Below are positions 11,523-20,504 of a stretch of DNA of 37,550 nt, piece by piece (positions within the stretch are counted from its first letter, which is position 1; every line of letters begins with the position of its first letter). The notes under the pieces were generated by a model. That model was given only the letters and a program-made list of their open reading frames with translations. It was not told the origin of the DNA and made no database searches. Location of the stretch: NCBI GenBank assembly GCA_946886065.1, contig CAMPHU010000017.1, forward strand, positions 1 to 37,550. The letters are read 5' to 3'. The translations under genes and the position numbers were made by a program. Source of the DNA: an uncultured Massilia sp. (GTDB lineage: Bacteria; Pseudomonadota; Gammaproteobacteria; Burkholderiales; Burkholderiaceae).

Positions 11523-12797
11523 GTGCCTGGGCGGCTCCCACCCCACACGTATTACAGGGCGAGCTCCTCGCCCGACAGCTATCCATCCTTGCAGGGCGGG
11601 CGCGAATGCGCCGTGTGCGTCATCGGCGCCGGGTTCGCCGGGCTCGGCACGGCGATGTCGCTGGCCGAGCGCGGCGAGCGCGACGTGGTGGTGCTGGAAG
11701 CGGAGGAGGTCGGCCACGGCGCCTCCGGCCGCAACGGCGGCTTCGTGTTCGGCGGCTTCTCGCTCGGCGAACGCGCGCTCCAGCGCAGCGCCGGACCGGC
11801 GGCCCGCCAGCTGTATGGCGACACCCTGGCGGCCGTCGGCCTGATCCGCGCACGCATCCGCCGCCACGACATCGCCTGCGAAGCCCGCGAGAGCGGGGTG
11901 ATCCTGGCCAACTGGTTCGAGGACGAGCGCATCCTGGTCGAGCAGCAGCGCTTCATGGCCGAGCACATGGGCGTCCACTGGCAGCACCTGGGGCGGGACG
12001 AGCTGTCCGACCGCCTGCGCACGCGCCGCTACAAGGGCGGCCTGTTCGAGCCGGGCGCCTTCCACTTCCACCCGCTGAAATACGCCCAGGGCCTGGCGCG
12101 CACGCTGGCGCAGTCGGGCGTGGCCATCCACGAACACAGCCGGGTCACGGCGCTCCGGCGCCAGGACGGCGGCTGGCTGGTCACGACCGCCCACGGCACG
12201 GTGGCGGCGCGCGAGCTGGTGGTCTGCTGCGGCGGCTACCTGGCCAGCCTGCACCGCCGCCTGCGCGCCGCCATCCTGCCGATCGCCACCTACGTGATGA
12301 CCACCGAGCCGCTGGGCGAGCGCCTGGCCTCCAGCATCCGCACCGACGCGGCGGTCTACGACACGCGCTTCGCCTTCGACTACTACCGGGCCTTGCCGGA
12401 CACCCGCCTGCTGTGGGGTGGCCGCATCTCGATCCTGCACCGCTCGCCGCGTGCGGTCGCCAGGCTGCTCTACGGCGACATGCTGAAGGTCTATCCCCAG
12501 CTCAAGGGCGTGCGCGTCGAGCACGCCTGGAGCGGCCTGATGAGCTACGCGCGCCACAAGATGCCCCAGGTCGGGCGCCTGCCGGACGGGCTGTGGTACG
12601 GCATGGGCTTCGGCGGCCATGGCGTCGCCCCGACCACCCTGGCCGGCGAACTGCTGGCCGGCGCCCTGACGGGGGAGGGCGGCCCGCTGCGCCAGTACGC
12701 GCGCTGGGGCTTGCCGTGGACCGGCGGCCCGGCCGGCCTGGCCGCGGCCCAGGCCACCTACTGGTATTACGGCCTGCGCGACCTGCTGCGCCGCTAG
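11523..12797 (+). CDS. FAD-dependent oxidoreductase, DAO/PuuB-like family
   Basis: 424 residues from a GTG start 3 bp after ldcA. The N-terminus has the HTYYRASSS...PSLQG lead typical of gamma-glutamylputrescine oxidase-like proteins. It is followed by the dinucleotide-binding motif VIGAGFAGLG, an acidic strand end VVVLEAEEVG and the GASGRNGGF segment. The C-terminal GMGFGGHGVAPTTLAGELLAG closes the FAD site. The family oxidises amino groups of amines or amino acids; the real substrate cannot be read from sequence. Association with ldcA may reflect use of released amino compounds, which is inference. Its TAG stop overlaps the stop of the convergent PEP-CTERM gene in a CTAG. Confidence 0.9.
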   Translation: MPGRLPPHTYYRASSSPDSYPSLQGGRECAVCVIGAGFAGLGTAMSLAERGERDVVVLEAEEVGHGASGRNGGFVFGGFSLGERALQRSAGPAARQLYGDTLAAVGLIRARIRRHDIACEARESGVILANWFEDERILVEQQRFMAEHMGVHWQHLGRDELSDRLRTRRYKGGLFEPGAFHFHPLKYAQGLARTLAQSGVAIHEHSRVTALRRQDGGWLVTTAHGTVAARELVVCCGGYLASLHRRLRAAILPIATYVMTTEPLGERLASSIRTDAAVYDTRFAFDYYRALPDTRLLWGGRISILHRSPRAVARLLYGDMLKVYPQLKGVRVEHAWSGLMSYARHKMPQVGRLPDGLWYGMGFGGHGVAPTTLAGELLAGALTGEGGPLRQYARWGLPWTGGPAGLAAAQATYWYYGLRDLLRR

Positions 12798-13666
12798 GCG
12801 CGCCGGTTGCGCCGCCGGACCCGCCATGCCAGTCCCGCCAGCCCGGCCGCCAGCATGGGCAGCACGCCCGGTTCCGGAACCGGCAAGGGCGGCACCGGAT
12901 TCGTATCCTGCAGATGGATGCTGGCAAACGAATACAGGGACACATGCGCCTGGGTCTGCGCATCCGCCCAGTTGTACCAGTCCACCGCCAGCGTGAAATC
13001 GGCGGCGTGCGCGAAGCCGTCCGCGCCCGACTGGCTGCGCAGGTCCGCTCCCATCCGGTCGTGCTCGGAGTCCAGCACCTGGCCGTCGGCGCCGGTGTCG
13101 TACACCATGAGCAGGTTCTCGGTCAGGAACTGGCCGCTGACCTCGCCGCCGGCGATGTCGGCGGCATAGCTGCCGGCGCTGGAAAAGCTCACCCGGGTGT
13201 TGGGCGTGAGCACGAAGCCGAGCGCATCGCTCTGGATCCAGCCATGGCCGAAGCTGGTGCTGCCGTCGCTGGGCGCGCCCGCCCAGGCCTCCACGCCGAT
13301 GTCCATGGTGCCGGGGTCGCCGCGCCCGCTCGCGCTCAGCGAGAAGCCGGCCTCGTCCGGGATGCCGAGCGCATAGCTGAAGGGACCGGGATCATCGCCG
13401 ACGCGCTCGCCCTCGGCGCTCCTGCCCGGCGTGTGCACGGCGATGGCGGCGCTCAGCTTGCCGCCGCGTTCTTCGGCCGCGCTGGGTGTCGGCAGGAAAT
13501 CCAGCGAGGGCGTGACGCCGTCGTTGGGATCGAGGTCGAACAGGGTATAGCCGAGATGGCCGTGGCTGACCTCGCCAGTCAGTTGCAGTTCGGATTGTGC
13601 CTGCGCTACCGCGGCCGCCCCCAGCCATCCGAGCAGCAGGGTGGTACCCATGGAAACACGCGTCAT
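12794..13666 (-). CDS. PEP-CTERM sorting domain exported protein
   Basis: 290 residues from ATG 13664-13666, chosen because GGGAGG lies 5 bp upstream; an in-frame start 63 bp further out has no such site. A signal peptide ends near AAAVAQAQ. The middle is an acidic, beta-rich extracellular region of unknown function. The C-terminus is a full PEP-CTERM tag: VPEPG, a hydrophobic helix (VLPMLAAGLAGLAW) and a basic tail (RVRRRNRRA). Such proteins are processed by an exosortase (EpsH/XrtA family) and attached at the cell surface; no exosortase is present in the window. It is convergent with the FAD oxidoreductase and shares a CTAG stop with it. Confidence 0.92.
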   Translation of the reverse strand: MTRVSMGTTLLLGWLGAAAVAQAQSELQLTGEVSHGHLGYTLFDLDPNDGVTPSLDFLPTPSAAEERGGKLSAAIAVHTPGRSAEGERVGDDPGPFSYALGIPDEAGFSLSASGRGDPGTMDIGVEAWAGAPSDGSTSFGHGWIQSDALGFVLTPNTRVSFSSAGSYAADIAGGEVSGQFLTENLLMVYDTGADGQVLDSEHDRMGADLRSQSGADGFAHAADFTLAVDWYNWADAQTQAHVSLYSFASIHLQDTNPVPPLPVPEPGVLPMLAAGLAGLAWRVRRRNRRA

Positions 13667-13868
13667 GCCCGCCTCCCGTGTCGATGTAAGCATTGATGGG
13701 GGCAGCATAGCAAGCGCAGCCGTGCGCACGTTTCATCCGCTGCGCATTTCGGGCAAAAACAAGTGACAATACAACATCGCCCCGCCTCCCATCGAGGTGC
13801 CCGGGATGGTAGAATAGCCGGTTATCCGATCGGCGAAATCCGCCGACCAACGCTTCCAAAGGTACACC

Positions 13869-15470
13869 GTGCTCTCTACTGCCAATATCACGATGCAATT
13901 CGGCGCCAAGCCGCTGTTCGAAAACATTTCCGTCAAGTTCGGCGAAGGCAACCGCTATGGCCTGATCGGCGCGAACGGCTGCGGCAAGTCGACCTTCATG
14001 AAGATCCTCGGTGGCGACCTCGAGCCGTCCGCCGGCAACGTCAGCCTCGACCCGGGCGAGCGCCTGGGCAAGCTGCGCCAGGACCAGTTCGCCTACGAAG
14101 ACGTGCGCGTGCTCGACGTGGTCATGATGGGCCACACCGAGCTGTGGAACGCCATCTCGGAACGCGACGCGATCTACGCGAACCCGGAAGCAACCGACGA
14201 AGACTACATGCGCGCCGCCGAGCTCGAGGGCAAGGTCGCCGAATACGACGGCTACTCGGCCGAAGCGCGCGCCGGCGAGCTGCTGCTCGGCCTGGACATC
14301 GCCGGCGAGCTGCACCAGGGCCCGATGAGCGCCGTGGCGCCGGGCTGGAAGCTGCGCGTGCTGCTGGCCCAGGCCCTGTTCTCGAATCCGGACATCCTGC
14401 TGCTGGACGAACCGACCAACAACCTGGACATCAACACGATCCGCTGGCTGGAAGACATCCTCAACGAGCGCAACTCGACGATGATCATCATTTCCCACGA
14501 TCGTCACTTCCTGAACCAGGTCTGCACCCACGTAGCCGACATGGACTACGGCACCCTGAAGGTCTATCCGGGCAACTACGACGACTACATGCTGGCCTCG
14601 ACCCAGGCCCGCAACCAGCAGCTGGCCAACAATGCCAAGGCCAAGGAAAAGGTCGCGGAACTGCAGGACTTCGTGCGCCGCTTCTCGGCCAACAAATCGA
14701 AGGCGCGCCAGGCGACCTCGCGCGCCAAGCAGATCGACAAGATCAAGATCGAGGAATTCAAGCCGTCCTCGCGCGCCTATCCCTTCGTCCGCTTCGAAGG
14801 CGAGAAGAAGCTGCACCGCCTGGCGGTGGAGACCGAGGGCCTGTCGAAAGCCTATGACCGCCAGCTGTTCAAGAACTTCTCGATCATGGTCGAGGCCGGC
14901 GAGCGCATCGCGATCATCGGCGCCAACGGCGCCGGCAAGACGACCCTGCTGCGCTGCATCGGCGGCGGCGAGATCACCGGCCTCGACGCCGACCAGGGCC
15001 GCGTGAAGTGGGCCGAGAACGCCAACGTCGGCTACATGCCGCAGGATCCGACCGAGGAATTCGCCGGCGGCGAGAACCTGACCGACTGGATGGGCCAGTG
15101 GACCCAGGAAGGCGACGACGACCAGGCCGTGCGCTCGATCCTGGGCCGCCTGCTGTTCGGCGGCGACGAAGTGAAGAAATCGGTGAAAGTGCTGTCCGGC
15201 GGCGAAAAGGGCCGCATGATGTACGGCAAGCTGATGCTGGGCCGCCACAACGTGATGCTGCTGGACGAGCCGACCAACCACATGGACATGGAATCGATCG
15301 AGTCGCTCAACATCGCGCTCGACAAGTACGCCGGCACCCTGATTTTCGTGTCGCACGACCGCGAATTCGTGTCCTCGCTGGCCACCCGCATCCTGGAGAT
15401 CCGCGAGAACGAGATCGTCGACTTCCAGGGCAACTACGAGGAATACCTGAAGAGCCAGGGCATCGACTGA
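13869..15470 (+). CDS. ybiT: ABC-F family ATPase, YbiT type
   Basis: 533 residues from a GTG start with AAAGG upstream. Two ABC domains are joined by a charged linker, with no membrane segments. First Walker A is GANGCGKST (~34-42) and Walker B is [12 protein letters not shown]; second Walker A is GANGAGKTT, signature LSGGEKGRM and Walker [16 protein letters not shown]. The replacement of the first signature by [16 protein letters not shown] and the ending [12 protein letters not shown] are diagnostic of YbiT. ABC-F proteins bind the ribosomal E site and relieve particular stalling states. It is monocistronic here, followed by a GC hairpin and nadA. Confidence 0.96.
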   Translation: MLSTANITMQFGAKPLFENISVKFGEGNRYGLIGANGCGKSTFMKILGGDLEPSAGNVSLDPGERLGKLRQDQFAYEDVRVLDVVMMGHTELWNAISERDAIYANPEATDEDYMRAAELEGKVAEYDGYSAEARAGELLLGLDIAGELHQGPMSAVAPGWKLRVLLAQALFSNPDILLLDEPTNNLDINTIRWLEDILNERNSTMIIISHDRHFLNQVCTHVADMDYGTLKVYPGNYDDYMLASTQARNQQLANNAKAKEKVAELQDFVRRFSANKSKARQATSRAKQIDKIKIEEFKPSSRAYPFVRFEGEKKLHRLAVETEGLSKAYDRQLFKNFSIMVEAGERIAIIGANGAGKTTLLRCIGGGEITGLDADQGRVKWAENANVGYMPQDPTEEFAGGENLTDWMGQWTQEGDDDQAVRSILGRLLFGGDEVKKSVKVLSGGEKGRMMYGKLMLGRHNVMLLDEPTNHMDMESIESLNIALDKYAGTLIFVSHDREFVSSLATRILEIRENEIVDFQGNYEEYLKSQGID

Positions 15471-15476
15471 TGAGGC

Positions 15477-15496
15477 AGGGCGGGGCAACCCGCCCT
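15477..15496 (+). terminator. GC-rich hairpin after ybiT
   Basis: An 8-bp stem (AGGGCGGG / CCCGCCCT) with a GCAA tetraloop lies 7 bp past the ybiT stop. No T tract follows, so it is a possible pause or 3'-end-protecting hairpin rather than a strong intrinsic terminator. Confidence 0.45.
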
Positions 15497-15543
15497 CTGC
15501 AGCGTCCGTTTCGCCGTTCACTTCATTGTGAGATCATAGCTTT

Positions 15544-16680
15544 ATGAACACAGTCCTTCCGATCAAGACCTACGAATACGACCGCCCGGTGGCCGGCGCC
15601 GCCTGCACCGCCGAAGCCTGGGCCCGTACGCCCGCCGCCCCGAGCGCGGCCGAAAAGCTCGAGCTCAAGGAGCGCATCCGCCGCCTGCTCAAGGAGCGCG
15701 ATGCGGTGCTGGTGGCCCACTACTACGTGGACGCCGACCTGCAGGACCTGGCCGAGGAAACCGGCGGCTGCGTGTCCGACTCGCTGGAAATGGCCCGCTT
15801 CGGGCGCGACCACCCGGCCAAGACCCTGGTGGTCGCCGGCGTGCGCTTCATGGGCGAAACCTCGAAGATCCTGAACCCGGAAAAGACGGTGCTGATGCCG
15901 GACCTGGACGCGACCTGCTCGCTCGACCTGGGCTGCCCGGCCGACGAGTTCGCGGCCTTCTGCGACCAGCACCCGGACCGCACCGTCGTGGTCTACGCCA
16001 ACACCAGCGCCGCCGTGAAGGCGCGCGCCGACTGGATGGTGACCTCGTCGATCGGCCTGGACATCGTCAGGCACCTGCACGAACAGGGCAAGAAGATCCT
16101 GTGGGCGCCGGACCGCCACCTGGGCGCCTGGATCCAGAAGCAGACCGGCGCCGACATGCTGCTGTGGCAGGGCTCCTGCCTGGTGCACGACGAGTTCAAG
16201 GGCATCGAACTCGACCTGCTGAAGGCCGAACATCCCGACGCCAAGGTGCTGGTGCACCCGGAATCGCCGGCCTCGGTGGTGGCCCAGGCCGACGTGGTCG
16301 GCTCGACCACCCAGCTGATCAATGCGGCGCGCGACCTGGACGCCAGCACCTTCATCGTGGCCACCGATAACGGCATCCTGCACAAGATGCGCATGGCCGC
16401 ACCGGGCAAGACCTTCATCGAAGCCCCCACCGCCGGCAACAGCGCCACCTGCAAGAGCTGCGCCCACTGCCCGTGGATGGCCATGAACGGCCTGCGCAAC
16501 CTGGCGGACGTGCTGGAAAGCGGCGCCAACGAGGTGCACGTCGATCCGGAGACCGGCCGCCAGGCCAAGCGCGCCATCGACCGCATGCTGGACTTCGCCG
16601 CCGCCAAGAAGGCCAGGGCGCTGCCGCAAGGCGCGCTGGAGCAGAACGCGAAGCTGTTCTCGGGAGTGGGACCGGCATGA
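15544..16680 (+). CDS. nadA: Quinolinate synthase
   Basis: 378 residues. NadA condenses iminoaspartate (from NadB) with dihydroxyacetone phosphate to give quinolinate, the second step of de novo NAD synthesis, with a [4Fe-4S] cluster. The three conserved cluster cysteines lie in [22 protein letters not shown] and [30 protein letters not shown] and [16 protein letters not shown] are characteristic. The stop overlaps the nadC start by 4 bp (ATGA). nadB is not in this operon but lies 7.7 kb downstream on the other strand. Confidence 0.98.
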   Translation: MNTVLPIKTYEYDRPVAGAACTAEAWARTPAAPSAAEKLELKERIRRLLKERDAVLVAHYYVDADLQDLAEETGGCVSDSLEMARFGRDHPAKTLVVAGVRFMGETSKILNPEKTVLMPDLDATCSLDLGCPADEFAAFCDQHPDRTVVVYANTSAAVKARADWMVTSSIGLDIVRHLHEQGKKILWAPDRHLGAWIQKQTGADMLLWQGSCLVHDEFKGIELDLLKAEHPDAKVLVHPESPASVVAQADVVGSTTQLINAARDLDASTFIVATDNGILHKMRMAAPGKTFIEAPTAGNSATCKSCAHCPWMAMNGLRNLADVLESGANEVHVDPETGRQAKRAIDRMLDFAAAKKARALPQGALEQNAKLFSGVGPA

Positions 16681-17552
16681 CGACCCTGCGCAACCCCTTC
16701 ATCGACGACGACAGCTTCGACGAGAAACTGCAAGCCGCTTTCGAGCAGAACATCCTGGCCGCACTGCTGGAAGACGTGGGCACCGGCGACCTGACCGGCA
16801 TGCTGGTGCCGGCCGAAGCGAAGGTGCAAGCTCGCGTGATCGTGCGCGAAGCCGCCGTGCTGTGTGGCGCGCCCTGGTTCGAGGGCGTGATGCTGGCCGT
16901 CGACCAGGACCTCGAGATCGACTGGAAATATGCCGAGGGCGATCTGATGACGCCGGACTCCGTGGTCTGCACCATCGCCGGTTCGCCGCGCTCGCTGCTG
17001 ACCGCCGAGCGCGCGGCCCTGAACTTCATGCAGCTGCTGTCGGGCGTGGCTACCGCCACCCGCAAGTACGTGGACATCGTCGCCGGCACCGGTGCCGCCA
17101 TCCTCGACACCCGCAAGACCCTGCCGGGCCTGCGCCTGGCCCAAAAGTACGCGGTGCGCGTGGGCGGCGGCAGGAACCAGCGCATGGCCCTCTACGATGG
17201 CATCCTGATCAAGGAAAACCACATCGCGGCGGCCGGCGGCGTCACCAGGGCGCTCGAGGCGGCCGCCGCCCTGAACGCCGGCGTGCCGGTCCAGATCGAG
17301 GTGGAGACCATCGCCCAGCTGGAGGAAGCCCTGGCGGCCGGCGTCAAGTCGGTGCTGCTGGATAACTTCGACCTGGACATGATGCGCGCAGCGGTCAAGG
17401 TGAATGCCGGCCGCGCGCTGCTGGAAGCCTCGGGCGGCGTGAACATCGGCACCGTGCGCGCCATCGCCGAGACCGGCGTGGACCGCATCTCGATCGGCAG
17501 CCTGACCAAGGACGTGCGCGCGACCGACTACTCGCTGCGCATCGTCGGCTGA
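16677..17552 (+). CDS. nadC: Nicotinate-nucleotide pyrophosphorylase (carboxylating)
   Basis: 291 residues from ATG 16677. The open frame extends further upstream, but this start gives the usual length and overlaps the nadA stop. NadC converts quinolinate and PRPP to nicotinate mononucleotide, CO2 and PPi. Characteristic text includes [26 protein letters not shown], the substrate-binding [17 protein letters not shown] and [19 protein letters not shown], and [20 protein letters not shown]. The next gene starts one base inside its stop codon. Confidence 0.98.
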   Translation: MTTLRNPFIDDDSFDEKLQAAFEQNILAALLEDVGTGDLTGMLVPAEAKVQARVIVREAAVLCGAPWFEGVMLAVDQDLEIDWKYAEGDLMTPDSVVCTIAGSPRSLLTAERAALNFMQLLSGVATATRKYVDIVAGTGAAILDTRKTLPGLRLAQKYAVRVGGGRNQRMALYDGILIKENHIAAAGGVTRALEAAAALNAGVPVQIEVETIAQLEEALAAGVKSVLLDNFDLDMMRAAVKVNAGRALLEASGGVNIGTVRAIAETGVDRISIGSLTKDVRATDYSLRIVG

Positions 17553-17866
17553 TGTCGACGGCCAAGCTCAAGCGGGCGATGGGCTCGCGGCTGTTCTGGC
17601 TCGGCTTCGGCCTGCTGCTGGGACTGCCGCAGATCGCCGACGGCATCCGCTACGACCTGAACGGCGAGCTGTTCTTCGGCCTCGGCATGCTGCTGCTGGG
17701 CATCCGCGGCTTCCTGCGCCCGGTCGTGATCGGCCGGGCCATGCGCATGAAAGCGGACAGCGAAGCCGACACCATCGGCTCGCCCAGGCTGATCGGCGCG
17801 CTGTCGCTGGCCATGGCCGCCTTCCTGGTCACCGGCCTGGTCCTCAAACTCCTCTCCCGCCACTGA
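17552..17866 (+). CDS. Small membrane protein of unknown function
   Basis: 104 residues. ATG 17552 shares one base with the nadC stop, so it is in the nadA-nadC operon. Three hydrophobic segments are seen: LFWLGFGLLLGLPQI (~14-30), LFFGLGMLLLGIRGFL (~40-56) and LIGALSLAMAAFLVTGLVL (~82-100), each separated by short polar loops. No motif or family is recognised. A link to NAD synthesis rests only on position. Confidence 0.75.
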   Translation: MSTAKLKRAMGSRLFWLGFGLLLGLPQIADGIRYDLNGELFFGLGMLLLGIRGFLRPVVIGRAMRMKADSEADTIGSPRLIGALSLAMAAFLVTGLVLKLLSRH

Positions 17867-17878
17867 AGACGCCTGCGC

Positions 17879-19111
17879 TCAGCCGGAGCGGCGCCGCATC
17901 CAGCGGCGGTATTGCCAGGTCCTGAGCGTGGTGCACAGCTGCTGCTCTGCGAAGGCGAAGCCCGGCGCGACGGCGGGATTCGTGTCTTTGCCCTTGCCCA
18001 GCCTGCGAAGCTGGTGCTTGACCATCGACATATAAGCCATCGAGGCCAGCACCTTGTTCTTCCAGCCGATCGGGCGCAGCATGGGCGCGCTGGCCCTTCC
18101 GGCCTTCCACTCGCCGGGCAGCCGGGGATTCAGGGCCAGGGCCGTGCCGATACCGACCATGTCGATCCCGCCATCGAGCACCTGCTGCGCGACCGGCAGG
18201 CGCCGAATGCCGCCGGTGACCATGATCGGCATCGCTGCAACGGCGGCGATGTCCTGGGCGAACTCGAGGAAGTAGGCTTCGCGCGCCAGCGTCCGGCCGT
18301 CGCGCGCCTGGCCGTGCATGGCCGGCGCCTCGTAGCTGCCTCCCGACAGTTCGAGCAGGTCCACACCCAAGGGATTCAGCATCGACACGACCCGCTTTGC
18401 CTCCTCGGGACTGAATCCACCGCGCTGGAAGTCGGCCGAGTTCAGCTTGACCGACACGGAGAACCGGGGGCCGGTGCGGGCGCGGATGCCCTTCACCACC
18501 TCGAGCAGCAGGCGGGCCCGGTGCTCGATCGGTCCACCCCAGCGGTCGCGCCGCCGGTTCGTGAGCGGCGACAGGAACTGGCTGATCAGGTAGCCGTGGG
18601 CGGCGTGCACTTGCACCCCGTCGAAGCCGAAGCGCGCCGCGCGCCCGGCGGCGTCGACAAAGCGGCGTATCGCCTCGGCGATGTTGTCTTCCGTCATCTC
18701 CTTCGGCGCGGCGAACTGGCGGGAGAAGCGTCCCATGTCCATCGCTACTGCGGAAGGGGCAAGCGCTACCTGTCCCAAGGAGGCAGGCATCTGGCGGCCG
18801 GGATGGTTAATCTGCATCCAGACCTGCGCGCCGCGCGCCTTGGCGGCCTGGGCCCACTGCTCGAAGCGCTCGCGGTGCAGGTCGGATTCCAGGACGACAC
18901 CGCCAGGGCCGGTCATCGCGCGCCGGTCGACCATGACGTTTCCGGTGATCACTAGCCCAGCCTCGCCTTCGGCCCAGGTCCGGTAGAGGCGGATCAGGGC
19001 GCCGGACGGTGCGTGATCGGCGTCCGCCAGGTTTTCTTCCATGGCGGCCTTGGCGAAACGGTTGGGAAGGGTGCTGCCGTTCGGCAGGCCAAGCGGGGAA
19101 AATGGGCTCAT
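17879..19111 (-). CDS. Old-yellow-enzyme family NADH:flavin oxidoreductase
   Basis: 410 residues, ATG 19109-19111 with AAGGAG 5 bp upstream. OYE enzymes use FMN and NAD(P)H to reduce activated C=C bonds or nitro groups of electrophiles. The barrel begins FSPLGLPNGSTLPNRFAKAAM. The proton-donor and binding motif is present as VQVHAAHGYLISQFLSP followed by NRRRDRWGG. The phosphate-binding end is MVTGGIR and GIDMVGIGTALALNP. The tail after ~365 is basic. It is divergent from a MerR regulator and its promoter carries a near-perfect MerR-type dyad in a 19-bp spacer, so it is probably induced by the MerR ligand, perhaps a reactive electrophile. Confidence 0.95.
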   Translation of the reverse strand: MSPFSPLGLPNGSTLPNRFAKAAMEENLADADHAPSGALIRLYRTWAEGEAGLVITGNVMVDRRAMTGPGGVVLESDLHRERFEQWAQAAKARGAQVWMQINHPGRQMPASLGQVALAPSAVAMDMGRFSRQFAAPKEMTEDNIAEAIRRFVDAAGRAARFGFDGVQVHAAHGYLISQFLSPLTNRRRDRWGGPIEHRARLLLEVVKGIRARTGPRFSVSVKLNSADFQRGGFSPEEAKRVVSMLNPLGVDLLELSGGSYEAPAMHGQARDGRTLAREAYFLEFAQDIAAVAAMPIMVTGGIRRLPVAQQVLDGGIDMVGIGTALALNPRLPGEWKAGRASAPMLRPIGWKNKVLASMAYMSMVKHQLRRLGKGKDTNPAVAPGFAFAEQQLCTTLRTWQYRRWMRRRSG

Positions 19112-19138
19112 GTGGGCTCCTTGATGGCGATGGGAGGC

Positions 19139-19169
19139 ATCCTAAGCTTCAAGTTCGCTTGAAGGTCAA
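19139..19169 (-). promoter_or_regulatory. MerR-type promoter and operator of the OYE gene
   Basis: On the minus strand TTGACC (19164-19169) and TAGGAT (19139-19144) are separated by 19 bp, the overlong spacer typical of MerR-activated promoters. The spacer carries the perfect dyad CTTCAAG-N4-CTTGAAG (19147-19164), which starts at the last base of the -35. Transcription would begin about 20 bp before the OYE start codon. Confidence 0.8.
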
Positions 19170-19213
19170 CAGGAAAATTCAGCTTGCTGCCCCGTGAGCC
19201 GGCGCGAAACCGC

Positions 19214-19244
19214 TTGACCTTCAAGTGGGCTTCATGGTTAGAGT
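19214..19244 (+). promoter_or_regulatory. MerR-type promoter and operator of the merR gene
   Basis: TTGACC (19214-19219), a 19-bp spacer and TAGAGT (19239-19244). The spacer holds CTTCAAG-TGGG-CTTCATG (19219-19236), an imperfect copy of the same dyad in the same register. This suggests weaker autoregulation of the regulator. Confidence 0.7.
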
Positions 19245-19308
19245 TGCGGACGAAGCGCTCCCGCCCGGGAAGCCGACCTGCGGATGAAAAAGCCGTGAGA
19301 AGGAAGCG

Positions 19309-19734
19309 ATGAAAATTGGTGAACTTGCGAAACGCACCGGGCTGGCCGCCTCCACGATCCGCTTTTACGAATCCAAGGGCCTGCTGAAGTCGGTGGACCG
19401 TTTGTCGAACGGCTACCGCGCCTATCCGCCGGAGGCGGTCTCCGTCCTGGCGATCATCATGAATGCGCAGCAAACCGGGTTTACGCTCGACGAAATCAAA
19501 AGCATCCTGTCCGCGACCGCCGAAGGCTGGCGGCACGCGGAGCTGATGGCCACGCTGCAGCGCAAAATCGGCGACATCGAAGCGATGGAGCGGCGCCTGG
19601 CCCAGAACAAGGCGCAACTGCATTCGCTCATCGCCTTGATCGACGCAAAACCGGAAGGCATGGCATGCGAGGACAATGCCGCCCGCGTGATGGACAGCGT
19701 GGGACTGCAAGCACCCAGGAAAACCGGCAAATGA
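19309..19734 (+). CDS. MerR-family transcriptional regulator
   Basis: 141 residues, start supported by AAGGA just upstream. The winged-helix domain (1-70) begins MKIGELAKRTGLAASTIRFYE, followed by GYRAYPPEAVSVLAII. A dimerisation coiled coil runs ~80-122. The short C-terminal tail has one Cys (MACEDNAAR) and lacks the paired cysteines of the metal-binding and SoxR groups, so the inducer is probably an organic or oxidant signal. MerR proteins untwist overlong promoters to activate them. Three such promoters with a common dyad surround this gene: one for the OYE gene, one for itself and one for the downstream exported gene. Confidence 0.93.
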   Translation: MKIGELAKRTGLAASTIRFYESKGLLKSVDRLSNGYRAYPPEAVSVLAIIMNAQQTGFTLDEIKSILSATAEGWRHAELMATLQRKIGDIEAMERRLAQNKAQLHSLIALIDAKPEGMACEDNAARVMDSVGLQAPRKTGK

Positions 19735-19748
19735 GGCCCGCCGCGGCC

Positions 19749-19779
19749 TTGGCCTTCAAGCCGGCTTGAAAGTCAGCAT
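19749..19779 (+). promoter_or_regulatory. Third MerR-type promoter and operator
   Basis: TTGGCC (19749-19754), a 19-bp spacer and CAGCAT (19774-19779). The spacer contains CTTCAAG-CCGG-CTTGAAA (19754-19771) in the same register as the other two sites. It lies 15 bp after the merR stop and would drive the exported-protein gene at 19899 and probably the hydrolase at 20505. Confidence 0.65.
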
Positions 19780-19898
19780 GCGCTTGAACCGTGGGCGGCG
19801 CGCCAGGCAGAAGCTGCGCGCACTCCGGACCAGGCGCCGGGCCAGGTTTGTCTTCCTGCTGCACCGGCAACCATTGCAATCCAGTCTGGAAGGGCAGC

Positions 19899-20480
19899 AT
19901 GCACATCAACACTATCTTGGCGGTCGCGGGCCTGACACTGACGGCACTGGCGGCGCAGGCCGGCGCCGGCGAAGCGCGCGAGACCGTCATTGACATCGCG
20001 GGCCACCCGGTTCCCGTCCTCGCAGGCGGGCTCTACGACCGCTGCCGTTCCAATCCGCCCCTGTCGGTGATCGCGAAGGAAGCGCCGGAGGCCGATCCGA
20101 GCTGGTTCAAGACCTTGACGAAGACCAAGCGGGACCTCGGCTTCGCCACCTATTCGCCGAACCTGGCCGGACCGAGGGGTCGTGGCGCTCACGGCCTACG
20201 CCTGCCGCTACTGCGACAACGACAGCTACAGGGAGTTCTCGCTGGCCATTGTCGCCAACCGGCCGGGATCGCCGAATCTGGGACCATTCACGCTGTCCGG
20301 GCTCATCCGATCCCTGAAGCCTGGAAAAATGTTGAGGTATGACTACGTTCCCGAATTCCGGAGCGCCCTGTATGCGCCGCAGCCGCTGGCGGCCATGCTG
20401 GAGCGTAGGAGGCAGGACCCGCGGCCGGCGCAGGCGCGGGAAAGCAGGCAGCGAGCCCGTACCCGGCACACGCTGTTCAT
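19899..20480 (+). pseudogene. Frameshifted exported protein, resembles acetoacetate decarboxylase family
   Basis: ATG 19899 has GGAAGGG upstream and a signal peptide (MHINTILAVAGLTLTALAAQ-AGA). The first frame gives coherent protein to about FATYSPNLAGP, near 20170, then turns into Arg/Leu/Pro-rich noise. The coherent text resumes in another frame as VVALTAYACRYCDNDSYREF and SLAIVANRPGSPNLGPFTLS. That join resembles the L-V-A-L-T-A-F-x-Y-R-D-x-D...Y-x-E segment of acetoacetate decarboxylase-like proteins, a tentative match. The second frame runs on into the next gene without a natural end, so the C-terminus is uncertain and the end given is approximate. Either the gene is broken or there is an assembly indel near 20170-20182. 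It is behind the third MerR-type promoter. Confidence 0.55.
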
Positions 20481-20504
20481 TGACCACGACATCGAGGAGG
20501 CATC

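Noticed and set aside
10302..12827. An 841-codon minus-strand open frame
   Set aside because: It lies opposite the ldcA and FAD oxidoreductase genes, which carry full motifs, and its translation is low-complexity antisense text.
11105..13696. An 863-codon plus-strand open frame
   Set aside because: It runs out of frame across ldcA and the FAD oxidoreductase and opposite the PEP-CTERM gene, all real genes; its Arg/Pro/Gly-rich text is shadow.
13392..15521. A 709-codon minus-strand open frame across ybiT
   Set aside because: It is antisense to ybiT and the PEP-CTERM gene; codon-phase shadow in high GC.
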